Below, piece by piece: positions 31,034-38,926 of a stretch of 38,926 nucleotides of DNA. The stretch comes from Candidatus Zambryskiibacteriota bacterium (GTDB taxonomy: Bacteria; Patescibacteriota; Minisyncoccia; Phycocordibacterales; DATDWN01). Each line of letters starts with the position of its first letter. Position 1 is the first letter of the stretch. Both the position numbers and the translations under genes were made by a program. Where the stretch lies: contig JAPLZX010000011.1 in the NCBI GenBank assembly GCA_026394815.1, positions 20,177 to 59,102 of the forward strand, given 5' to 3'. The notes beneath the pieces are model-generated. The model made no database searches, was not told where the DNA came from, and saw only the letters and a program-made list of their open reading frames with translations.

Positions 31034-32318
31034 AAAAATAAAAAAACATGAAGGAACAAGGCGTAAGCTACGACAGTCTACCAAGAGATTGGTAAAAGCT
31101 AAACCAAAGGCAAAGAAAATAAAGAAGAAAAAATTTGTTGTGCCTAAAGTTCGTAAGAAAAAGAAAAATAAAAGTTCTTTAGCTATGCGAGCAGCAAAAA
31201 CCGTATCACACAAAAACACTCCAAAATTAAAAAAGGCAGACAGACAAGGAGAGGGAATGATAAAACTATTAGCCAAAGGTAAAGACCGTGGTTATATTAC
31301 CTATGATGAGATTTTGAAAGAGTTTCCAACTATTGAGGATGATATTATTTTTCTAGATGAACTTTATGAAAAATTATCAGGAAGCGGTGTTGATATTTTG
31401 GAAGGAGGAGGATTGCTTGAGACACCTCAAAATGAGGACCTTGTAAATAAAAAATATTCCTATGGACGAAGTGGTGAGACATCCTACGATTCTATTCAAA
31501 TGTATCTCAAAGAAATTGGTCAATATCAACTTATTTCAGGTGGAATGGAAAAAGAGTTAGCAAAGCGTATAGAAAAAGGAGATGTTGAAGCAATAAATCT
31601 TTTAGCCAGAGCCAATCTACGTCTAGTTGTTTCTATTGCCAAAAAATATGCAAATCGTAGTCCAGACTTAACTCTTCTTGATCTTATACAGGAAGGGAAT
31701 CTAGGGCTTTTTAAGGCGGTCAGTAAATTTGATTGGACAAAAGGTTATAAATTTTCCACCTATGCAACCTGGTGGATTCGTCAAGCTATCACTCGTGCTT
31801 TGGCTGACCAATCGCGTACAATTCGTGTTCCTGTGCATATGGTAGAGACAATTGCAAAATATAAACAAGTGGTAAGACGTCTTTCTCAAGACCTCGGACG
31901 AGACCCACTACCAGAAGAGATTGCTATTGAAATGAATCTTCCGGTTGATAAAGTTTATACAATTGAGAAAATTGACCAAAGTACCTTATCTCTTGAAAGT
32001 CCGATAGGAGAGGATGGTGATGATAGTAAAAGTAAACTTGGGGATTTTCTTGCAGATGAAAAAATTCTTTCTCCAGACCAAGAGTCTGCTAGACGAATTA
32101 TATCCGACCAAGTTAAAGAAATTTTAAATGATTTACCGGAAAAAGAAAGAAAAATTTTGGAACTTCGTCACGGACTTGTTGATGGTGTGACACATACACT
32201 TGAAGAGGTGGGTAAAGAATTTGGTGTTACTCGTGAGCGTATTAGACAGATTGAAGCTAAGGCTCATGAAAAAATCCGCCAGCATGAAAAGATTAATCGC
32301 CTTCGTAATTATTACTAA
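31023..32318 (+). CDS. rpoD: RNA polymerase primary sigma factor with a Lys/Arg-rich N-terminal extension
   Basis: [76 protein letters not shown]. Confidence 0.96.
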   Translation: MKNKKIKKHEGTRRKLRQSTKRLVKAKPKAKKIKKKKFVVPKVRKKKKNKSSLAMRAAKTVSHKNTPKLKKADRQGEGMIKLLAKGKDRGYITYDEILKEFPTIEDDIIFLDELYEKLSGSGVDILEGGGLLETPQNEDLVNKKYSYGRSGETSYDSIQMYLKEIGQYQLISGGMEKELAKRIEKGDVEAINLLARANLRLVVSIAKKYANRSPDLTLLDLIQEGNLGLFKAVSKFDWTKGYKFSTYATWWIRQAITRALADQSRTIRVPVHMVETIAKYKQVVRRLSQDLGRDPLPEEIAIEMNLPVDKVYTIEKIDQSTLSLESPIGEDGDDSKSKLGDFLADEKILSPDQESARRIISDQVKEILNDLPEKERKILELRHGLVDGVTHTLEEVGKEFGVTRERIRQIEAKAHEKIRQHEKINRLRNYY

Positions 32319-32340
32319 CAGCTCGGGAATATCTTAAAAT

Positions 32341-32371
32341 CAAAAACCCTTAACTTTAAGGGATTTTTGAT
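32341..32371 (+). terminator. Terminator after rpoD
   Basis: CAAAAACCCTT-aacttt-AAGGGATTTTTG hairpin with one bulge. Confidence 0.75.
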
Positions 32372-32446
32372 TTACGAATATGATTACATATGATACTCTA
32401 ATAAAGGAAATTTCTAGACAACCTTTTCAATACTACTGGGGGCCAA

Positions 32447-32632
32447 ATGATAAAAGCTTCTTATGTCGTTGACGGACAAAGGGTTTGCCCGTGTTGCGGA
32501 AGTACAAATATCATTATCGTGGTTAAGCAGTATCGCCACTGTCAAAACTGCGGGCAACTTCTGGAGTCTGTTGAGGTTGACAAAGAGAATGGAGGATGGA
32601 AACTGGCACCCCCTCCTGCCGTTTTGGAGTAG
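32447..32632 (+). CDS. Small zinc-ribbon-like protein (island F)
   Basis: MIKASYVVDGQRVCPCCGSTNIIIVVKQYRHCQNCGQLLESVEVDKENGGWKLAPPPAVLE; CPxCG...CxxCG; GC-rich; G-rich weak SD. Confidence 0.65.
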   Translation: MIKASYVVDGQRVCPCCGSTNIIIVVKQYRHCQNCGQLLESVEVDKENGGWKLAPPPAVLE

Positions 32633-32645
32633 TCTCGTATTGGTG

Positions 32646-32670
32646 AAGGGCCCGTGTTTTTGGGGCCCTT
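32646..32670 (+). terminator. Hairpin after island F
   Basis: AAGGGCCC-gtgttttt(g)-GGGCCCTT. Confidence 0.6.
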
Positions 32671-32723
32671 AAACCATCACGAGGCTTTTTTCGTAGCTTT
32701 TGATTTCGTGATATTCTATATGT

Positions 32724-35678
32724 ATGATTTCTAACAAAGAATTTGAAGAACGGTATAAAAAATTAAATAAAGAACAAAAAAAAGCCGTTGATACTATTGA
32801 TGGCCCTGTTTTAGTAGTTGCTGGTCCTGGTACAGGGAAAACAGAGATTTTAACTTTGCGTATTGCAAACATTTTAAAAAAAACGGATACAGCTCCTGAA
32901 AATATTTTAGCTCTAACTTTTACTGATTCTGCTGGAACTAATATGAGAAAAAGGCTTTCTCAACTGATTGGTGCTTCTGCCTATAGGGTAGTTATAAACA
33001 CCTTTCATTCTTTTTGTAATGATATTATAAAAAATTATCCAGAATACTTTCCAACTATTATTGGTTCGGCTCATATAACAGCGGTTGAATCACTTTCTAT
33101 TCTGGAAAAACTAATAGATAAATTAACACTTGATCTTTTGCGCCCTTGGGGAGAACCCTTGCATTATTTGCGAGATATAAATAAAAAAATAGAGGAATTA
33201 AAAAGAGAAGGGGTTACTCCAGAAAAATTTCAAAAAATAACAAAGGATGAAGAAAAAAGATTTAAAAATCGAAATGATTTATATCACCAGAAAGGAGCCT
33301 ATAAAGGGAAAATGAAAGGAGAACACAAAAAATTTGAACGCACTATAGAAAAAAACAAAGAATTGGCTTTAATCTACATTGAATATCAAAAAACATTAAA
33401 AGAGGAACGAAAATATGATTGGAGCGATATGATAATGGAAGTTTTACATGCTTTAGAGGAGGGGGGAGATTTAAAGTTATCTCTTCAAGAAAATCATCAT
33501 TATGTTTTAGTTGATGAACACCAAGATACAAATAATGCCCAAAACAGGATAATAGAACTTTTGCTTGATTTTCATAAAAACCCGAACATTTTCATTGTGG
33601 GAGATGAAAAGCAAGCAATTTTTCGATTTCAAGGTGCTTCTATTGAAAATTTCTTTTATTTTAAAAAACTTTATCCAATGGCAGAAGTTATAGAACTTTC
33701 AAGCAATTATCGTTCTAGTCAGGGGATTTTGGATGCTGCTCATTCTCTTATGCCTTCAAAGATTCCTCTTAAATCAAAAAATGTTTCATCAGGAGGTGCA
33801 GAGATTTATGTTGCAGAGCTTTCGACTAAAAGTTATGAACTTTATTTTGTAGCACAAAAGATAAAAGAACTTACAAAAAAAGAAAAAATTTCTCCAGAAG
33901 AGATTGCTGTGCTTTATCGTTCAAACAAAGAAGCTTTTGCTATATCTGAAGCATTACAAAGAGAAGAAGTAGTTCATGTTATAGAATCTGACGAAGATTT
34001 ATTATCTGAAAGATTTGTAAAAAAATTAATTATAATATTCGACACAATTTCTCATTATAGTGATGATGAATATTTAATTCCTTTACTTCATATAGATGAG
34101 TTTGAGATTGATGCTTTGGATCTTTATCGACTAATAGCTAAATCATCAAAAGAAAAAACATCTTTGTATGATTTAATATCTAATTCAGAAAACTACAATA
34201 TATTAGAAATTAGTAGGAAACTAAAATCTTGGACGAGATTTGCAAACAGTGATAACCTTTCTGAATTTTTGGAAAGAGTGTTACGAGAGTCAGGTATTTT
34301 AAATTCTATGATTTCATCAAAAAATGCCAGCGCATTTTTAGGTATTGAGAGACTTTTTGAGGAAGGAAAAAGAATTGCTACGAATCGAATGGGGGCAAGT
34401 TTTAAAGATTTTGTGGAATATATAAACATACTTAGAGATCATAATTTATTTATAAAACGTCCAAAACACTCTATAAATCAAAAAGCAGTTCGTTTAATGA
34501 CTGCGCACGGAGCAAAAGGTTTAGAGTTTGAATATGTCTTTATTATAAATGCTACAGAGAACTCTTTTGGAGAAAAAGCTGACCGAGATCATCTACCTCT
34601 TTTACCCAAAGTTTATTTGAAGGGGGATGTAGATATAAATCTAGACAAGAATTCTATAGAGGATGAGCGTCGACTTTTTTATGTTTGCATAACTCGAGCA
34701 AAAAAATTCGTCTATATTACACATGCTTCTTTTGATGAAAACGGGAAAGAAGTTTTAGCGTCACCTTTTGTCTTAGAGATTAGAGCCGATAGAAAAAACA
34801 TACTTGATACAAATCAATTTGAGAAAAAAATAAAAGAAAATCCACAATTACTTTTTGCAGAAAGAAAACCTGTGGAAATTCTAGAAATAGACCGTCAATT
34901 TATTAATGAATTATTCCATTCACATCCATTATCTGTTAGTGCTTTAAATAATTATCTGACATGTCCTTGGAAATATTTTTATAGAAATCTTCTTCGTATC
35001 CCCAGTTCTCCAGAAAAACATCAAATATATGGTATTGCTATGCATTCATCTGTTGAAGATATGTGGCGTGTAATGAAAGATAGGGAGGTAGATAAAAAAT
35101 TTCTTCTCGATTCATACAAAAGAAATCTAGGTCTTTTGGGTATTTTATCTCAAAGAGAATTTAATGAGGCTTTGGAAAAAGGCAACAAATCCCTCTCTGG
35201 TTGGTTTAAATGGTCAAATCCAAAACTGACCAATCCTGTAATTCCAGAATTTAAAATAAATGGAGTAGAATTGTCTCCTGGTATTATACTCTCTGGTAAT
35301 TTAGATAAGGTGGAGATTATCTCTTCAAACAAGGTTGTGGTGACTGATTATAAAACAGGCAAACAAAGAAGTCGTAATGATATAGAAGGTAAAACAAAAA
35401 ACTCTACTGGAGATATGAAAAGGCAACTAGAGTTTTATAAATTACTTTTGAAATTACACGATAACATTATTATGCAAACAGGGATTATTGAGTTTTTGGA
35501 ACCAAATGATAGTGGTAAATATAATCGTGAGGAATTTGAAATAAGTGAAGAAGAAGTTAATAAGCTTATAAAAACCATAAAACAAGCAGTAAAAGAAATC
35601 ACAACCTTATCTTTTTGGGATAAGGTTTGTGATGATAAAGATTGTCAATATTGTTCTTATAGAAAACTACTGAAGTAA
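32724..35678 (+). CDS. UvrD/Rep-type SF1 helicase with C-terminal PD-(D/E)XK (RecB/AddB-like) nuclease domain
   Basis: VAGPGTGKTEILTLRIANIL; VLVDEHQDTNNAQ; IVGDEKQAIFRFQGA; LMTAHGAKGLEFEYVFI; DERRLFYVCITRAKKFVYI; nuclease VVVTDYKTGKQ and QLEFYKLLL; Cys set TCPWKYFYRN ... CDDKDCQYC. Confidence 0.92.
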   Translation: MISNKEFEERYKKLNKEQKKAVDTIDGPVLVVAGPGTGKTEILTLRIANILKKTDTAPENILALTFTDSAGTNMRKRLSQLIGASAYRVVINTFHSFCNDIIKNYPEYFPTIIGSAHITAVESLSILEKLIDKLTLDLLRPWGEPLHYLRDINKKIEELKREGVTPEKFQKITKDEEKRFKNRNDLYHQKGAYKGKMKGEHKKFERTIEKNKELALIYIEYQKTLKEERKYDWSDMIMEVLHALEEGGDLKLSLQENHHYVLVDEHQDTNNAQNRIIELLLDFHKNPNIFIVGDEKQAIFRFQGASIENFFYFKKLYPMAEVIELSSNYRSSQGILDAAHSLMPSKIPLKSKNVSSGGAEIYVAELSTKSYELYFVAQKIKELTKKEKISPEEIAVLYRSNKEAFAISEALQREEVVHVIESDEDLLSERFVKKLIIIFDTISHYSDDEYLIPLLHIDEFEIDALDLYRLIAKSSKEKTSLYDLISNSENYNILEISRKLKSWTRFANSDNLSEFLERVLRESGILNSMISSKNASAFLGIERLFEEGKRIATNRMGASFKDFVEYINILRDHNLFIKRPKHSINQKAVRLMTAHGAKGLEFEYVFIINATENSFGEKADRDHLPLLPKVYLKGDVDINLDKNSIEDERRLFYVCITRAKKFVYITHASFDENGKEVLASPFVLEIRADRKNILDTNQFEKKIKENPQLLFAERKPVEILEIDRQFINELFHSHPLSVSALNNYLTCPWKYFYRNLLRIPSSPEKHQIYGIAMHSSVEDMWRVMKDREVDKKFLLDSYKRNLGLLGILSQREFNEALEKGNKSLSGWFKWSNPKLTNPVIPEFKINGVELSPGIILSGNLDKVEIISSNKVVVTDYKTGKQRSRNDIEGKTKNSTGDMKRQLEFYKLLLKLHDNIIMQTGIIEFLEPNDSGKYNREEFEISEEEVNKLIKTIKQAVKEITTLSFWDKVCDDKDCQYCSYRKLLK
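35598..35633 (-). terminator. Hairpin inside the 3' end of the helicase gene, positioned as terminator for the convergent DsbA-like gene
   Basis: ATCACAACCTTATC-tttttgg-GATAAGGTTTGTGAT with one bulge; minus-strand tail TTTCTTTTACTG. Confidence 0.55.
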
Positions 35679-36380
35679 AGCATCAATAATAGGTTTCAAA
35701 CTTTCATATGGCACAGCCCCCCCTGTGATTGGTGTCTTTGTTCCATCTTTTGAAATGATTACTGAATATGGGGTTCCTTGTGCTCCTGCGTTTTGTGCAT
35801 CTTGAACACTCGCTTCTATTTTTGCTGCATATTTACCACTGGATAAACAAGTATTGAATGCTGTTACATCAAGACCCACAGCTTTTGCCATTTTTGGAAG
35901 TTCTGCTGGGTCGAGTGAATTATTTGAGTTTGTTGTTTGGTAAAGTAAATTAGTATATTCCCAGAATTTTTCTCCACTACCAAGTTCATTTGCGCACTCC
36001 ATTGCTTCTGATTCTTTACGTGCTTTTGGGTGATTTGAATCTATAGGAAAATGTCTATAAACCCAGGCAACCCTACCATCCTTACCATACTCATTCATTA
36101 CTCTTTGTAATGTATTATGAAATACTTTACAATAAGGACATTCAGTATCTGAATATTCTACTATTATTAAATCTGCATTTGGGTTTCCTAGGATATGATC
36201 ATCTGCAGATACAGGTTTCATACCAACATTAGTATTCACAATGGGAGCATTATTCACGGCTTTAATGGGGGCTTTTACATTTGAATAATACAAAGCTCCA
36301 GCTATTAAAGCTCCAGATATTACAACAGCTATTGGTACTGACAATTTTTCCATATTCATCCCGTTTAGAAGTGGAGTCAT
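35667..36380 (-). CDS. DsbA-family thiol-disulfide oxidoreductase with N-terminal signal/TM
   Basis: IIVEYSDTECPYCKVFHNTLQRVMNEYG; QGTPYSVIISKDGT (cis-Pro region); start may be an internal ATG at 36359 or 36353. Confidence 0.9.
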   Translation of the reverse strand: MTPLLNGMNMEKLSVPIAVVISGALIAGALYYSNVKAPIKAVNNAPIVNTNVGMKPVSADDHILGNPNADLIIVEYSDTECPYCKVFHNTLQRVMNEYGKDGRVAWVYRHFPIDSNHPKARKESEAMECANELGSGEKFWEYTNLLYQTTNSNNSLDPAELPKMAKAVGLDVTAFNTCLSSGKYAAKIEASVQDAQNAGAQGTPYSVIISKDGTKTPITGGAVPYESLKPIIDALLQ

Positions 36381-36458
36381 ATTTCATTTTGACCCAACTT
36401 AAATTAAATTTCTAATAAAACTTATCTTTATATGAACCACGTAGACTTCTAACGGGAT
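36358..36458. repeat. Imperfect inverted repeat between the divergent DsbA-like gene and uppP
   Basis: ATCCCGTTTAGAAGT (36358-36372) versus ACTTCTAACGGGAT (36445-36458). Confidence 0.6.
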
Positions 36459-36499
36459 TCATATTTTTTAATTACGTTTCCGTGTTAATATTGTACTAT

Positions 36500-37252
36500 A
36501 TGACATATTTTGTGGCAATGATACTAGGTTTTGTTGAGGGGGCAACAGAATTTATACCAATTTCATCCTCTGGACACCTTATAATCTTTCGTCAAATATT
36601 GGGTGCAAATAATTTTAACAGTTTAGCTTTTGATGCAGTACTTCAGCTTTCTGCTGCATTAGCACTTTTTGTCTATTTTTGGAAGGATGTTTTAAGTTTA
36701 AAAGAAAATAAGACACTACTCTATACTATTTTAGTCGGAACAATTCCAGCAATTATTTTTGGATTATTGCTTGAGAATTGGATGGGGACTATTTTTCGTA
36801 ATACAGAACTCGTGGCGTTAACTCTGATTCTTGGTAGTGTTTTATTTTGGTATGCAGAAAAAGTAGCCAAACAAGATAAGGTAGTTACTTTGGGTAGGGG
36901 AATAATAATTGGGTTTTTTCAATGTCTTGCTTTAGTACCGGGAGTGTCCCGTTCCGGCGCCACTATCTCTGGAGGACTTATCACTGGGCTTAACAAAGAT
37001 GAAGCTGTGCGTTTTAGTTTCCTACTTTCTCTACCAATACTATTTGGAGCTGGTTTGAAAAAAGTTTTCGAAGTTCGTCAAGAATTATTTTCTGTAGATT
37101 TTGGCTTACCACTTTTTTTAGGATGTATTACGGCTTTTATCACAGGACTTATAGCAATTAATTTTCTTATAAAATATCTCAAGACCCACAGTCTAAAATT
37201 ATTTATCTGGTATAGAGTAGTTTTAGCAATAATTATATTTTTGGTTTTTTAA
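36500..37252 (+). CDS. uppP: Undecaprenyl-diphosphatase (BacA/UppP)
   Basis: ILGFVEGATEFIPISSSGHLII; LVPGVSRSGATISGGLITGLN; start moved to ATG 36500. Confidence 0.94.
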   Translation: MTYFVAMILGFVEGATEFIPISSSGHLIIFRQILGANNFNSLAFDAVLQLSAALALFVYFWKDVLSLKENKTLLYTILVGTIPAIIFGLLLENWMGTIFRNTELVALTLILGSVLFWYAEKVAKQDKVVTLGRGIIIGFFQCLALVPGVSRSGATISGGLITGLNKDEAVRFSFLLSLPILFGAGLKKVFEVRQELFSVDFGLPLFLGCITAFITGLIAINFLIKYLKTHSLKLFIWYRVVLAIIIFLVF

Positions 37253-37821
37253 ATAGTTGCACCATTATGAAGGGGTAGACAAAATAGTTTTTTGTATTCT
37301 ATTGTTTTTTCTAAGGGTCTATAAATTACCAACTTTTTGATTAACTTTTTTAAATTTTATTTCTAGATTTCTCTGGTTATAACAATTTTAAGATTCCAAA
37401 TTTTGTAAATTTTATAGCTACTTGAGATAAGGGGGAAGTCCTCATTTCTTATTTTTATTATAGTCGTTAAAGGATCTTTAAAAGACCAAAAATGAAAATT
37501 ATCTTGAGTTAGTACAATTATAAACCTTAATAAAGTTTCATAATAATTAATAAGAAAATTTCAAGTTTATTTGTTTTTTAACCTATAAATCAAAAAAGCT
37601 TTAAATAAATTAGTACGAACTAAATACATTAAAACCAGATGATTAATAGGTAATTTATAACTATTTCCTTGAGATTAAATCCTACTACTTTTTCTGAACA
37701 TTTTTTCAGGTCTTTTTCTTTATAAGAAAAATCTCTCGTAATTTCCCAAAATATTGCTTCGTCTTTTTCATGACGGATAGACAACAAATTGAGTATTATC
37801 CACATATTTTTGTGTTTTTAT

Positions 37822-38926
37822 ATGAACACAAAATATATAATTATCTCAATGAGTTCTGATCTATTTTTTGAAAATAAAAAATATATTTCAGTTAAAAAAG
37901 CCCATCTCTTGACGGGCTATTCAAAAGACCACATTAGTAAACTTTGTCGGCTTGATATTGTTGCATCAAAAAAAATAGGTCAGATTTGGTATGTCGGTGA
38001 AGAATCAATTCTCAAACATAAAGGTTCGTCTGTTTCTAATAATTTCCTTAAAATTGAAGACAGGTATATTTCAGTTAAAGAGGCGAGTCTCTTAACTGGC
38101 TATGCCAAAGATTATATAAGCAAACTTTGTCGACAACAGTTAGTGGTTTCTAAGATGATTGGTCGAGCTTGGTTTGTGGATGAGGAATCGATTTTAAAAT
38201 ATAAAAATGCTCCAACCAACTTTAATTTTTCACAAAATCTTAATGGACGAAAAAAAGAAGAAAAAGTTTTAGTTGAAAAATCTATTGTTGCCAAATCCCC
38301 AAAAGTAAAACATTCTAAACCTTCAGCTTTTAAATATTTCCATATCAATCTACCGAGAGTAATCACTCCTGTTCTAGTTGTTCTTCTTGTCCTAACCACC
38401 TTCTTTCTAAAAAACATCTCTCCAGTAGAAACCACATATCAAGCACTGAATGAAATAGTTGATTATTACAGCACAAAGCTAGGACAACAATACAACAATC
38501 TAGGTAATGTAATTATCAGAGAAACATCAACTCTCCTAAACAACCCAGCACTCTATCTAGTACAGAACCTAAAGTCTCTGTCAGAGAAAGAAGTAAATCT
38601 AGTAAAAACAATTAACACAAAATCTGTAGAATTAACATTAAACACTCCCAGAAGAATATTCTCATTCATCTCCGACTCTCTGAATGGAATAACAGATGCA
38701 AGAAATCTAACAGCTAATGTCATCACTTCACTTAATCCTTTTGACCAAGCAGGAGTACTGGTCTACCAGAAAATAAATAATTTGATTGATAACCTGCTCT
38801 ATCAACCAACATCTAGATTATTTACCACATCTGAAATTGTTACACCGACAGTTGTTAAACCAAAAGTTGTTGTACCTGAAGTACCCAAAGTCATTGTTCA
38901 AAAAGAAATCACTCCTCCTGCTCAAA
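37822..38926 (+). CDS. Tandem helix-turn-helix protein with single TM segment and long C-terminal region (truncated by window end)
   Basis: Open frame to window end, hence absent from the ORF track. Repeats YISVKKAHLLTGYSKDHISKLCRLDIVASKKIGQIWYVGEESILKHK and YISVKEASLLTGYAKDYISKLCRQQLVVSKMIGRAWFVDEESILKYK; TM VITPVLVVLLVLTTFFL. Confidence 0.85.
   Translation, partial: MNTKYIIISMSSDLFFENKKYISVKKAHLLTGYSKDHISKLCRLDIVASKKIGQIWYVGEESILKHKGSSVSNNFLKIEDRYISVKEASLLTGYAKDYISKLCRQQLVVSKMIGRAWFVDEESILKYKNAPTNFNFSQNLNGRKKEEKVLVEKSIVAKSPKVKHSKPSAFKYFHINLPRVITPVLVVLLVLTTFFLKNISPVETTYQALNEIVDYYSTKLGQQYNNLGNVIIRETSTLLNNPALYLVQNLKSLSEKEVNLVKTINTKSVELTLNTPRRIFSFISDSLNGITDARNLTANVITSLNPFDQAGVLVYQKINNLIDNLLYQPTSRLFTTSEIVTPTVVKPKVVVPEVPKVIVQKEITPPAQ

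Noticed and set aside
38112-38435. 107-aa minus-strand ORF
   Set aside because: Antisense to the tandem-HTH membrane protein, whose duplicated motif shows the plus frame is coding

Overview
AT-rich bacterial chromosome segment, most likely from a Patescibacteria/CPR (Parcubacteria-like) genome. Lineage is inferred from compact housekeeping genes, a TGS-less ThrRS, a short hinge-less SMC and the DnaG tail. Housekeeping content: gyrB (3' end), pspC-like, thrS, dnaE, rnhB, rpmF, a nusB-Nudix fusion, rnc, smc, rnr, rpsP, khpA, trmD, an ABC exporter pair, a Pif1-like helicase, a CapA-like phosphoesterase, a lexA operon, rpoB, rpoC (frameshifted), dnaG (probably frameshifted), rpoD, a UvrD-type helicase-nuclease, a DsbA-like gene and uppP. 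A tandem-HTH membrane protein runs off the right edge. Main observations: (1) Six small, visibly GC-richer ORFs sit at operon junctions. Most have their own promoter-like sequence, four have a consensus GGAGGT Shine-Dalgarno (SD), and all end in strong hairpins. They look like moron-like cassettes and are of unknown function. (2) Housekeeping genes lack SDs, and many operon-first genes have a -10 box (usually extended TGnTAnnnT) only 6-9 nt before ATG, which predicts leaderless mRNAs. (3) rpoB has a long 5' leader with several perfect hairpins. (4) A GAAC-N4-GTTC palindrome exactly fills the promoter spacer of the lexA operon. (5) rpoC carries a definite reading-frame break and dnaG a probable one. 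No CRISPR array, rRNA, tRNA, transposase or integrase was found. All functional calls were made by reading motifs; no search was run.
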